Positions 40,734 through 48,568 of a stretch of DNA of 64,000 bases are shown in pieces (the stretch's first letter is position 1; each line of letters begins with the position of its first letter). This stretch comes from Streptococcus mitis 17/34 (lineage in GTDB: Bacteria > Bacillota > Bacilli > Lactobacillales > Streptococcaceae). The stretch lies in assembly GCA_000430305.1 (NCBI GenBank), contig ASZZ01000002.1, forward strand, positions 96,104-160,103. Direction: 5' to 3'. Position numbers and translations under genes: made by a program. The notes beneath the pieces are model-generated. The model was not told where the DNA came from, did no database searches, and saw only the letters and a program-made list of their open reading frames with translations.

Positions 40734-41242
40734 TGCAAAAGAAGTACGCAAAAATGCTCTACTCTTCGCCGATTGGCTGCATTTCTCTTGTAGCTGATGA
40801 CCATTATTTGTATGGCATTTGGGTACAGGACCAGAAGTATTTTGAGAGGGGATTAGGAGATAAAACAATTGAAGAAGTTGTTAGTCATCCTATTTTAGAC
40901 CAAGTTATTTCCTACTTAGATGCTTACTTTAAAGGCAAATCTCAGGATTTATCCAACTTACCCTTGGCTCCAATTGGGACGGATTTTGAAAAGCGGGTTT
41001 GGTCCTACTTACAGGGAATTCCTTATGGTCAGACAGTGACCTATGGACAAATAGCTCAAGACCTGCAAGTGGCTTCTGCTCAAGCAATTGGTGGAGCTGT
41101 AGGACGTAATCCTTGGTCCATCCTTGTACCTTGTCATCGTGTGCTGGGAGCAGGCAAGAGTCTGACTGGTTATGCTGCAGGAATGGAAAAGAAAGCCTGT
41201 CTCTTGGACCATGAAGGCGCAGATTTTAAATATATAAAATAG
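40733..41242 (+). CDS. ogt: Methylated-DNA--[protein]-cysteine S-methyltransferase
   Basis: This suicide enzyme removes O6-methyl groups from guanine. It has 169 residues. The acceptor motif is ILVPCHRVLGAGKSLTGYAAG, with the alkyl-accepting Cys. GIPYGQTVTYGQIA is the helix-turn-helix DNA-recognition region. The N-terminal ribonuclease-like domain (about 1-80) is present, so it is the Ogt rather than ATL type. The start overlaps the GNAT stop by one base, and the ArsC-like gene follows within 13 bases. Confidence 0.94.
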   Translation: MQKKYAKMLYSSPIGCISLVADDHYLYGIWVQDQKYFERGLGDKTIEEVVSHPILDQVISYLDAYFKGKSQDLSNLPLAPIGTDFEKRVWSYLQGIPYGQTVTYGQIAQDLQVASAQAIGGAVGRNPWSILVPCHRVLGAGKSLTGYAAGMEKKACLLDHEGADFKYIK

Positions 41243-41254
41243 AAAGTGAAACAC

Positions 41255-41611
41255 ATGTTAGAATTTATCGAATACCCAAAATGTTCAACTTGTAAAAAAG
41301 CAAAACAAGAATTAAACCAACTCGGTGTGGACTACAAAGCTGTTCACATCGTGGAAGAAACACCCAGCCAAGAAGTTATTTTAAACTGGCTAGAAACCTC
41401 AGGTTTCGAATTGAAGCAATTTTTCAACACTAGTGGAATAAAATACCGTGAATTAGGGCTGAAAGATAAGGTAGGAAGTTTATCAAATCAAGAAGCAGCT
41501 GAGTTGCTAGCAAGCGACGGTATGTTGTTAAAACGACCGATTTTAGTGGAGAATGGAACTGTTAAGCAAATCGGTTATCGAAAAGCTTACGAAGAACTGG
41601 GACTGAAATAG
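41255..41611 (+). CDS. ArsC/Spx-family thioredoxin-fold protein
   Basis: A 118-residue thioredoxin-fold protein. The active-site region is FIEYPKCSTCKKAK, with Cys-x-x-Cys as in Spx and YffB. FFNTSGIKYRELGLKD and LLKRPILVENG are the family signatures. ATG 41255 (MLEFIEYPK) is preferred, with GTG 41246 as the alternative; neither has a strong ribosome binding site. It could be a glutaredoxin-like arsenate-reductase homologue or a redox regulator. The family is clear and the role is not. It lies 12 bases after ogt. Confidence 0.88.
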   Translation: MLEFIEYPKCSTCKKAKQELNQLGVDYKAVHIVEETPSQEVILNWLETSGFELKQFFNTSGIKYRELGLKDKVGSLSNQEAAELLASDGMLLKRPILVENGTVKQIGYRKAYEELGLK

Positions 41612-41768
41612 TTTTTACTTATCTCTTTGATAGATAAAATATATAACCTCCCTGTTTCAAAGTATGATAAACTAGTAGGTAGACAAAGTCTGTATCTGAC
41701 CGTAGCAAATAATTTCATTGACGGCAGAAGTATGGTAGAATGAATCATTATCAGGAGAGGATGTTTTT

Positions 41769-42569
41769 ATGAATGTTACAACGATTTTAGCATCAGATTG
41801 GTACCAAAACTTGATGCAATTGATTCCGGATGGTAAGCTGTTTAGCCTACGTTCGGTCTTTGATGGGATTCCAAGAATTGTCCAACAGCTTCCAACAACG
41901 ATTATGTTGACAATTGGTGGTGCCCTTTTTGGCTTGGTTTTGGCGCTTCTTTTTGCTATTGTAAAAATCAATCGTGTCAAGATTTTATATCCCTTGCAGG
42001 CCTTCTTTGTTAGTTTCCTCAAAGGGACACCGATTTTGGTGCAACTTATGTTGACCTACTACGGAATTCCTTTAGCTTTGAAAGCCCTCAATCAGCAATG
42101 GGGAACTGGTCTCAATATCAATGCGATTCCAGCCGCTGCTTTTGCAATTGTTGCCTTTGCCTTTAATGAGGCAGCTTATGCCAGTGAAACCATTCGTGCA
42201 GCCATTCTCTCAGTTAATCCTGGTGAGATTGAGGCGGCACGCAGTCTGGGTATGACCCGAGCACAAGTTTATCGTCGCGTGATTATTCCCAATGCGGCCG
42301 TTGTGGCTACTCCAACCTTGATCAATTCCCTAATCGGCTTGACCAAGGGAACTTCTCTAGCCTTTAGTGCGGGTGTTGTGGAAGTCTTTGCACAAGCTCA
42401 GATTTTGGGTGGAGCTGATTACCGCTATTTTGAACGCTTTATCTCCGTTGCCCTTGTTTATTGGGTAGTCAATATTGGAATTGAAAGCCTCGGTCGTTTT
42501 ATCGAGAGAAAAATGGCTATTTCCGCACCTGATACAGTGCAAACAGATGTGAAAGGAGACCTTCGTTAA
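41769..42569 (+). CDS. Amino-acid ABC transporter permease
   Basis: A 266-residue permease of the polar amino-acid uptake family (HisM/TcyB-like). About five hydrophobic helices lie between residues 38 and 245. The cytoplasmic EAA loop EAARSLGMTRAQVYRRVIIPNA is clear. FLKGTPILVQLMLTYYG is another family motif. Similarity by eye is closest to cystine-type permeases, but this is only inference. The stop overlaps the ATPase start (TAATG). No substrate-binding protein gene is adjacent, so it is encoded elsewhere. Confidence 0.92.
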   Translation: MNVTTILASDWYQNLMQLIPDGKLFSLRSVFDGIPRIVQQLPTTIMLTIGGALFGLVLALLFAIVKINRVKILYPLQAFFVSFLKGTPILVQLMLTYYGIPLALKALNQQWGTGLNINAIPAAAFAIVAFAFNEAAYASETIRAAILSVNPGEIEAARSLGMTRAQVYRRVIIPNAAVVATPTLINSLIGLTKGTSLAFSAGVVEVFAQAQILGGADYRYFERFISVALVYWVVNIGIESLGRFIERKMAISAPDTVQTDVKGDLR

Positions 42570-43312
42570 TGATTAAGATTTCGAATTTAAGCAAATCCTT
42601 TTCAGGACAGACTGTCTTGGATCATCTGGACTTGGATATTCAAAAAGGGGAAGTCGTAGCCTTGATTGGTTCTTCAGGAGCTGGAAAATCAACCTTCCTT
42701 CGCAGTCTCAATTATCTTGAAACACCTGACAGTGGCTCTATTCAGATTGATGATTTCTCAGTTGATTTTTCTAAAATCACGCAAGAAGAAATCCTTGCCC
42801 TACGCCGCAAGTTGTCCATGGTTTTTCAACAGTTTAATTTGTTTGAACGTCGCACAGCACTTGATAATGTGAAAGAAGGCTTAGTTGTTGTCAAGAAATT
42901 ATCTGACCAAGAAGCGACTAAGATTGCCAAGGAAGAGTTGGCTAAGGTTGGGCTTTCTGACCGTGAGAATCATTACCCTCGTCATTTATCAGGTGGTCAG
43001 AAGCAACGGGTTGCCCTAGCGCGTGCTCTTGCCATGAAACCAGATGTCTTGCTCTTAGACGAACCAACTTCAGCCCTTGACCCAGAATTGGTTGGTGAAG
43101 TAGAAAAATCTATTGCAGATGCTGCGAAGTCAGGTCAAACCATGATTTTGGTCAGTCATGACATGTCTTTTGTAGCCCAAGTGGCTGACAAGATTCTCTT
43201 CTTAGATAAGGGGAAAATCATCGAGTCTGGCACTCCGGATGAGATTATCCACCATCCTAAAGAAGAGCGGACAAAAGAATTCTTCGCTAGTTACAAACGG
43301 ACTTATATTTGA
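42569..43312 (+). CDS. Amino-acid ABC transporter ATP-binding protein
   Basis: This 247-residue ATPase energises the adjacent permease. Walker A is GSSGAGKST, the Q-loop is MVFQQFNLF, the signature is [15 protein letters not shown], and Walker B is VLLLDEPTSALD with the H-loop LVSHDMSF. It overlaps the permease stop by one base. AAAGGAG precedes the start inside the permease gene. A hairpin terminator follows 15 bases after the stop. Confidence 0.94.
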   Translation: MIKISNLSKSFSGQTVLDHLDLDIQKGEVVALIGSSGAGKSTFLRSLNYLETPDSGSIQIDDFSVDFSKITQEEILALRRKLSMVFQQFNLFERRTALDNVKEGLVVVKKLSDQEATKIAKEELAKVGLSDRENHYPRHLSGGQKQRVALARALAMKPDVLLLDEPTSALDPELVGEVEKSIADAAKSGQTMILVSHDMSFVAQVADKILFLDKGKIIESGTPDEIIHHPKEERTKEFFASYKRTYI

Positions 43313-43327
43313 TATAATAGATAAAGA

Positions 43328-43364
43328 AAAACTCAGTTAGCTGGACTAGCTGAGTTTACTCTTT
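43328..43364 (+). terminator. Terminator after the amino-acid ABC pair
   Basis: AACTCAG pairs with CTGAGTT, with an inner AGC/GCT extension, followed by TACTCTTT. The T run is imperfect. Confidence 0.65.
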
Positions 43365-43389
43365 AAAAAAGATAGAAATGAGAGAAATC

Positions 43390-43614
43390 ATGCTACTGCA
43401 ACTATTTTCTTTATATTTCGAGAGTTTGATCTTGACCACCATCCTTGTCCTGATTTTTTTAGGAATTTGGATTGGACTAAGAGCCATGTCGGGAGTTGAT
43501 AAGACAGTAAAGGCTCGCCAAGCCCATCTCTATGATATGATTATGATTGGAGTTTTGGTTGTTCCAGTATTATCCTTTGCGGTTATGAGTTTAATTCTTG
43601 TTTTCAAAGCATAA
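43390..43614 (+). CDS. DUF4059 small membrane protein
   Basis: A 74-residue protein with two hydrophobic helices (about 8-30 and 48-72) separated by a charged loop (AMSGVDKTVKARQAHLYD). It matches the DUF4059 pattern found next to trxB and amino-acid ABC genes in streptococci. ATG 43390 gives the usual N-terminus MLLQLFSLYFES; ATG 43378 is an alternative. Function is unknown. It lies between the ABC transporter and trxB and may be cotranscribed with trxB. Confidence 0.8.
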   Translation: MLLQLFSLYFESLILTTILVLIFLGIWIGLRAMSGVDKTVKARQAHLYDMIMIGVLVVPVLSFAVMSLILVFKA

Positions 43615-43679
43615 TCCTTGCTTGATTGACAAGAAAGAGTTAGAATAAAGATAGTTACAACAAGAAAGAAGGAAACTAT

Positions 43680-44591
43680 ATGTACGATACTATTATTATC
43701 GGTGCTGGACCTGCAGGGATGACTGCGGCCTTATACGCTGCTCGAAGCAATTTGAAAGTAGCCTTGATTGAAGGTGGTCTGCCAGGTGGTCAGATGAATA
43801 ATACATCTGATATTGAAAATTATCCAGGGTACGCTAATATCAGTGGCCCAGAATTGGCTGAAAAGATGTTTGAACCACTTGAAAATCTTGGTGTTGAACA
43901 CATTTATGGTTATGTTGAAAATGTAGAAGACCATGGTGATTTTAAGAAAGTTATTACTGATGACCAAACATATGAAACACGTACAGTTATCGTAGCAACT
44001 GGTTCTAAACATCGTCCTTTGGGAGTGCCTGGAGAAGAAGAACTGAACAGTCGTGGTGTTTCTTACTGTGCTGTGTGTGATGGTGCTTTCTTCCGTGACC
44101 AAGATTTGTTGGTAGTCGGTGGTGGAGATTCAGCTGTTGAAGAAGCTCTCTTCTTGACTCGTTTTGCTAAGACTGTTACCATCGTTCACCGTCGTGATCA
44201 ACTTCGTGCCCAAAAGGTTTTACAAGACCGCGCTTTTGCGAATGAGAAAATCAGTTTTATCTGGGATTCTGTAGTTAAGGAAATCAAAGGTGAAAATCGA
44301 GTAGAATCTGTCGTATTTGAAAATGTGAAAACAGGTCAAGTGACAGAACAAGCCTTCGGTGGTGTCTTTATCTATGTTGGATTGGACCCTCTTAGCGATT
44401 TTGTTAAAGAATTGAATATTCAAGATCAGGCAGGCTGGATTGTGACAGATAGCCACATGAAGACTGCAGTTGACGGTATCTTTGCAGTTGGAGATGTTCG
44501 CTTGAAAGACCTTCGTCAAGTGACAACAGCAGTTGGAGATGGGGCTATCGCTGGTCAAGAAGCTTACAAGTTTATCACCGAACATAGTTAA
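43680..44591 (+). CDS. trxB: Thioredoxin-disulfide reductase
   Basis: This NADPH-dependent FAD enzyme reduces thioredoxin. It has 303 residues. The FAD motif is IIGAGPAGMTAALYAARS, the redox disulfide is CAVCDGAFF, the NADPH motif is VVGGGDSAVEEALFL, and the C-terminal FAD site is IFAVGDVRLKDLRQVTTAVGDGA. No frame break. GAAAGAAGG precedes ATG 43680. A strong terminator follows. With gor and msrAB it forms the thiol-redox repair capacity visible in the window. Confidence 0.95.
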   Translation: MYDTIIIGAGPAGMTAALYAARSNLKVALIEGGLPGGQMNNTSDIENYPGYANISGPELAEKMFEPLENLGVEHIYGYVENVEDHGDFKKVITDDQTYETRTVIVATGSKHRPLGVPGEEELNSRGVSYCAVCDGAFFRDQDLLVVGGGDSAVEEALFLTRFAKTVTIVHRRDQLRAQKVLQDRAFANEKISFIWDSVVKEIKGENRVESVVFENVKTGQVTEQAFGGVFIYVGLDPLSDFVKELNIQDQAGWIVTDSHMKTAVDGIFAVGDVRLKDLRQVTTAVGDGAIAGQEAYKFITEHS

Positions 44592-44597
44592 TCATAA

Positions 44598-44645
44598 AAA
44601 CGCATAGTATCAGAGTTACACAAAAAATTTGACACTATGCGTTTT
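44598..44645 (+). terminator. Terminator after trxB
   Basis: AACGCATAGTATCA and GACACTATGCGTT pair, with a single mismatch region, around a 20-base A/T-rich loop, followed by TTATT. Confidence 0.75.
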
Positions 44646-44705
44646 ATTGTGGGAAAATTAATTTCATTTTCTACTGAAATTGAGTTTTGCCAGCCTCTTA
44701 TATTT

Positions 44706-44891
44706 TTAGAAAAATCCTTTAATCTTGCTAACGAGGCCATCTAGACCTTCTGAACTAGAAATCAACTGCTGAGCTTGAGAGAAGTATTCTCCAAGCTGTT
44801 CTTGATTTTCTGCAACAAATGTTTTTGCAGCTTCGAAATCTTTTGTTTCGATTAACTCTTTTACTTGATTAAACAAATCTAATGGGTTCAT
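44706..44891 (-). CDS. Small helical hypothetical protein
   Basis: A 61-residue protein, acidic and predicted all-helical (MNPLDLFNQVKELIETKDF ... SKIKGFF). I do not recognise the family. AAAGGAG lies ideally before ATG 44891 on the minus strand. The amphipathic pattern and codon use look like a genuine gene. It stands alone between convergent trxB and divergent rpiA. Confidence 0.72.
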   Translation of the reverse strand: MNPLDLFNQVKELIETKDFEAAKTFVAENQEQLGEYFSQAQQLISSSEGLDGLVSKIKGFF

Positions 44892-45013
44892 CTTATTTCT
44901 CCTTTTCTGTACTTAATTATTTAACCATCTTTATGATAAAAAATCAACTCTAGTAAGATTTCTTAGAGAATGGTTATCGGTTTCAATTTTCAGATGAATA
45001 TTAAGCCTTTACA

Positions 45014-45022
45014 TGGTATAAT
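45014..45022 (+). promoter_or_regulatory. Extended -10 promoter of rpiA-deoB
   Basis: TGGTATAAT is an extended -10 box 30 bases before the rpiA GTG start. No good -35 box is seen. Confidence 0.6.
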
Positions 45023-45051
45023 AGAAATAGCTCTTAAATGGAGGTGTTTGA

Positions 45052-45735
45052 GTGGAAAATCTGAAAAAAATGGCAGGTATCAAGGCTGCTGAGTTTGTCA
45101 AGGATGGCATGGTAGTCGGACTTGGAACGGGGTCTACTGCCTATTATTTTGTCGAAGAAATTGGTCGTCGTATCAAGGAAGAAGGGTTGCAGATTACAGC
45201 TGTAACGACTTCTAGTGTGACTAGTAAACAGGCTGAAGGTCTTAATATCCCACTCAAGTCTATTGACCAAGTAGATTTGGTTGATGTGACGGTTGACGGG
45301 GCGGATGAAGTGGATAGTCAGTTTAACGGAATCAAAGGCGGTGGTGGTGCCCTTCTCATGGAGAAGGTTGTGGCAACGCCCTCAAAAGAATATATTTGGG
45401 TGGTGGATGAAAGCAAGCTGGTCGACAAACTAGGTGCTTTTAAATTGCCAGTAGAAGTGGTTCAGTATGGTGCAGAACAAGTATTTCGTCGTTTTGAGCG
45501 AGCTGGCTACAAACCAAGCTTCCGTGAAAAAGATGGCCAACGTTTTGTGACCGATATGCAGAACTTTATCATTGACTTAGCCTTGGATGTCATCGAAGAT
45601 CCAATAGCCTTTGGGCAAGAATTGGACCATATCGTTGGTGTTGTAGAGCACGGTTTATTCAACCAAATGGTGGATAAGGTCATCGTTGCTGGACGAGATG
45701 GAGTTCAGGTTTTAACTTCAACAAAAGCAAACTAA
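45052..45735 (+). CDS. rpiA: Ribose-5-phosphate isomerase A
   Basis: It interconverts ribose 5-phosphate and ribulose 5-phosphate. The product has 227 residues. [26 protein letters not shown] and [14 protein letters not shown] are the phosphate and catalytic loops of RpiA. The start is GTG 45052, chosen because GGAGG at 45040-45044 precedes it by seven bases and no ATG fits. It leads a run of ribose/deoxyribose and nucleoside genes (deoB, DUF1697, punA), linking nucleoside breakdown to the pentose-phosphate pathway. Confidence 0.95.
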   Translation: MENLKKMAGIKAAEFVKDGMVVGLGTGSTAYYFVEEIGRRIKEEGLQITAVTTSSVTSKQAEGLNIPLKSIDQVDLVDVTVDGADEVDSQFNGIKGGGGALLMEKVVATPSKEYIWVVDESKLVDKLGAFKLPVEVVQYGAEQVFRRFERAGYKPSFREKDGQRFVTDMQNFIIDLALDVIEDPIAFGQELDHIVGVVEHGLFNQMVDKVIVAGRDGVQVLTSTKAN

Positions 45736-45758
45736 TCAACATAATAAGGAGATACACT

Positions 45759-46970
45759 ATGTCAAAATTTAATCGTATTCACTTGGTGGTACTGGATTCT
45801 GTAGGAATCGGTGCTGCACCAGATGCCAATAACTTTGTCAATGCAGGGGTTCCAGACGGCGCTTCTGATACACTGGGACACATTTCAAAAACAGTTGGTT
45901 TAAATGTGCCAAATATGGCTAAAATCGGTCTAGGAAATATTCCTCGTGAAACTCCTCTGAAGACTGTTCTAGCTGAAAGCAATCCAACAGGTTATGCAAC
46001 AAAATTGGAAGAGGTATCCCTTGGTAAAGATACCATGACTGGACACTGGGAAATCATGGGCCTTAATATTACAGAACCTTTCGATACTTTTTGGAACGGA
46101 TTTCCAGAAGAAATCTTGACAAAAATCGAAGAATTTTCAGGACGTAAGGTCATTCGTGAAGCTAATAAACCTTACTCAGGAACGGCTGTTATCGATGATT
46201 TCGGACCACGTCAGATGGAAACTGGGGAGTTGATTATCTATACTTCAGCTGACCCTGTCTTGCAGATTGCTGCCCACGAAGATATTATTCCTTTGGACGA
46301 ATTGTACCGTATCTGTGAATACGCTCGTTCAATTACACTTGAGCGTCCGGCCCTTCTAGGTCGTATCATTGCCCGTCCTTATGTAGGTGAACCAGGCAAC
46401 TTCACCCGTACTGCAAATCGTCGTGACTTGGCAGTTTCACCATTTGCTCCAACCGTTCTTGATAAACTCAATGAAGCAGGTATCGATACTTATGCTGTTG
46501 GTAAAATCAACGATATCTTTAACGGTGCTGGTATCAACCATGATATGGGACACAATAAGTCAAACAGTCACGGAATTGATACACTATTGAAGACTATGGG
46601 CCTTGCTGAGTTTGAAAAAGGATTTTCATTCACAAACTTGGTGGACTTTGATGCCCTTTACGGCCACCGTCGTAATGCTCACGGTTACCGTGATTGCTTG
46701 CATGAGTTTGATGAACGCTTGCCTGAAATTATCGCAGCTATGAGAGAGGATGACCTTCTTTTGATTACTGCTGACCATGGAAATGACCCAACCTATGCAG
46801 GAACAGACCACACTCGTGAATATATTCCACTTTTAGCTTACAGCCCTAGCTTTAAGGGAAATGGTGTCATTCCAGTTGGACATTTTGCAGATATCTCAGC
46901 GACAGTTGCGGATAACTTTGGTGTTGAAACTGCCATGATTGGGGAAAGTTTCTTAGATAAATTGGTATAA
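45759..46970 (+). CDS. deoB: Phosphopentomutase
   Basis: It converts ribose-1-phosphate and deoxyribose-1-phosphate to the 5-phosphates. It has 403 residues and belongs to the alkaline-phosphatase superfamily. [14 protein letters not shown] contains the first metal ligand, and [12 protein letters not shown] carries the phosphorylated Thr. [20 protein letters not shown] holds further metal ligands. AAGGAGATA precedes ATG 45759. It is likely cotranscribed with rpiA. Confidence 0.95.
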   Translation: MSKFNRIHLVVLDSVGIGAAPDANNFVNAGVPDGASDTLGHISKTVGLNVPNMAKIGLGNIPRETPLKTVLAESNPTGYATKLEEVSLGKDTMTGHWEIMGLNITEPFDTFWNGFPEEILTKIEEFSGRKVIREANKPYSGTAVIDDFGPRQMETGELIIYTSADPVLQIAAHEDIIPLDELYRICEYARSITLERPALLGRIIARPYVGEPGNFTRTANRRDLAVSPFAPTVLDKLNEAGIDTYAVGKINDIFNGAGINHDMGHNKSNSHGIDTLLKTMGLAEFEKGFSFTNLVDFDALYGHRRNAHGYRDCLHEFDERLPEIIAAMREDDLLLITADHGNDPTYAGTDHTREYIPLLAYSPSFKGNGVIPVGHFADISATVADNFGVETAMIGESFLDKLV

Positions 46971-46971
46971 G

Positions 46972-47529
46972 ATGACGCGCTATGCTTTACTGGTTAGGGG
47001 CATTAATGTCGGTGGGAAGAATAAGGTTGTTATGTCGCAACTTCGTCAAGAATTGACAGAGTTGGGTTTGGAGAAGGTTGAGACCTACATCAACAGTGGC
47101 AATATTTTCTTTACTTCGACAGACCCCAAAGCCCGATTGGTTGAAAAGTTAGAGGCTTTCTTTGAAATCCATTATCCATTTATTCAGAGCTTTTCCTTAC
47201 TGAGTCTTGAGGACTTTGAAGCAGAACTTGAAAATCTGCCTGAATGGTGGGCCAAAGACCTGGCTCGAAAGGATGTCCTCTTTTACACGGAGGGCTTGGA
47301 TGTTGGTCAAGTCATTGAGAAAGTTGAAAGTTTGGAACTGAAAGATGAAGTGGTTCATGTTGGAATACTTGGGATTTTCTGGGGGAAATTCACTGAGGAA
47401 TCCTACTATGCAACTGCCTATCATAAGTACTTACTCAAGATGCCTTTTTATCGCAACATCACCATTCGCAACGCAAAAACCTTTGATAAAATCGGTCAAA
47501 TGCTAAAAAATAATAAAGGAGATGTATAA
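46972..47529 (+). CDS. DUF1697 family protein
   Basis: A 185-residue conserved protein of the DUF1697 family. The N-terminal pattern MTRYALLVRGINVGGKNKVVMSQLRQEL and YINSGNIFFTS are diagnostic; the C-terminus has RNITIRNAKTFDKIGQML. Function is unknown. It begins one base after the deoB stop and its own stop overlaps the punA start (TAATG), so it is embedded in the nucleoside operon. That placement is common in streptococci, but a nucleoside role is unproven. Confidence 0.9.
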   Translation: MTRYALLVRGINVGGKNKVVMSQLRQELTELGLEKVETYINSGNIFFTSTDPKARLVEKLEAFFEIHYPFIQSFSLLSLEDFEAELENLPEWWAKDLARKDVLFYTEGLDVGQVIEKVESLELKDEVVHVGILGIFWGKFTEESYYATAYHKYLLKMPFYRNITIRNAKTFDKIGQMLKNNKGDV

Positions 47530-48338
47530 TGACATTTTTAGATAAGATCAAGGAAACAGCTGCTTTCCTGAAAGACAAGGGAATCCAAGCGCCTGAGTTC
47601 GGTCTAATCCTTGGTTCAGGACTTGGAGAATTGGCAGAAGAAATCGAAAATCCAGTTGTAGTAGATTATGCAGATATTCCAAACTGGGGCCGCTCTACAG
47701 TAGTCGGACACGCTGGTAAATTGGTATATGGTGAACTGGCAGGTCGCAAGGTCTTGGCTCTTCAAGGTCGCTTCCATTTCTACGAAGGCAATCCTCTGGA
47801 AATCGTGACTTTCCCAGTACGTGTGATGAAAGTTCTTGGATGTGAAGGTGTCATTGTTACCAATGCAGCTGGTGGTATTGGCTTTGGTCCTGGTACTTTG
47901 ATGGCTATCTCAGACCATATCAATATGACGGGGCAAAACCCATTGATGGGTGAAAATTTGGATGACTTTGGTCCACGTTTCCCTGATATGTCTAAGGCTT
48001 ACACACCAGAATACCGTGCTACTGCCCATGAAGTGGCTAAGAAACTTGGTATCAAGCTTGATGAAGGTGTCTATATCGGTGTAACTGGTCCGACTTATGA
48101 GACACCAGCAGAGATTCGTGCCTATAAGACATTGGGGGCAGATGCAGTTGGTATGTCTACTGTTCCTGAAGTTATTGTGGCAGCCCACTCAGGTTTGAAA
48201 GTTTTGGGAATTTCATGTATTACTAACTTTGCGGCTGGTTTCCAAGAAGAACTCAACCACGAGGAAGTTGTAGAAGTGACTGAGCGTGTTAAAGGCGACT
48301 TTAAAGGATTGCTTAAAGCGATTCTTGCTGAGTTATGA
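47529..48338 (+). CDS. punA: Purine-nucleoside phosphorylase (trimeric type)
   Basis: It cleaves guanosine and inosine with phosphate. It has 269 residues and is of the trimeric PNP family. GLILGSGLGELAEEI is the phosphate-binding loop. GRFHFYEGN, VTNAAGGIG and AVGMSTVPEVIVA contain the base-binding Glu/Met motifs and CITNFAAG the C-terminal Asn. The AAAGGAGATGTATA region precedes ATG 47529. It is followed by 230 bases of gap and then the surface-protein gene, which separates it from deoD. Confidence 0.95.
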   Translation: MTFLDKIKETAAFLKDKGIQAPEFGLILGSGLGELAEEIENPVVVDYADIPNWGRSTVVGHAGKLVYGELAGRKVLALQGRFHFYEGNPLEIVTFPVRVMKVLGCEGVIVTNAAGGIGFGPGTLMAISDHINMTGQNPLMGENLDDFGPRFPDMSKAYTPEYRATAHEVAKKLGIKLDEGVYIGVTGPTYETPAEIRAYKTLGADAVGMSTVPEVIVAAHSGLKVLGISCITNFAAGFQEELNHEEVVEVTERVKGDFKGLLKAILAEL

Positions 48339-48428
48339 GAAAGAAAATGAGTAGGAAAGTATTTCTGTAAGCTGGAAGATAAATGAAACAATTAATTTCC
48401 ATATAGAATTATGAAATGAAAAATGAAT

Positions 48429-48454
48429 GAGGTTCCTATACTTTTATAAACCTC
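48429..48454. repeat. Inverted repeat downstream of punA
   Basis: GAGGTT and AACCTC form six-base arms around a 14-base A/T-rich loop. No clear T run follows. It could be a weak terminator or a regulator site for the next gene. Confidence 0.4.
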
Positions 48455-48514
48455 TTCAAATTCTTGCTAACAAAGTATAAAAATGAAATCTTGATGCTAA
48501 AGGAGATTAGCTGA

Positions 48515-48568
48515 TTGGAGAATATTGTTGGTAAAGAGGGTGAAAATAATAGAAAGATATATGAATAA
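48515..48568 (+). CDS. Putative 17-codon leader peptide abutting the surface-lipase gene
   Basis: AAAGGAG at 48499-48505 is the only good ribosome binding site before the large gene. It points to TTG 48515, which opens a 17-codon frame (ENIVGKEGENNRKIYE after the start) ending in TAA at 48566-48568. ATG 48569 follows with no gap and is in the same frame. The large gene itself has no clear ribosome binding site. Translational coupling is inferred; alternatively the TAA interrupts an ancestral longer N-terminus. Confidence 0.4.
   Translation: MENIVGKEGENNRKIYE

Noticed and set aside
48429-48454. A strong terminator after punA
   Set aside because: Arms are only six bases with a 14-base loop and no T run, so I list it only as an inverted repeat.
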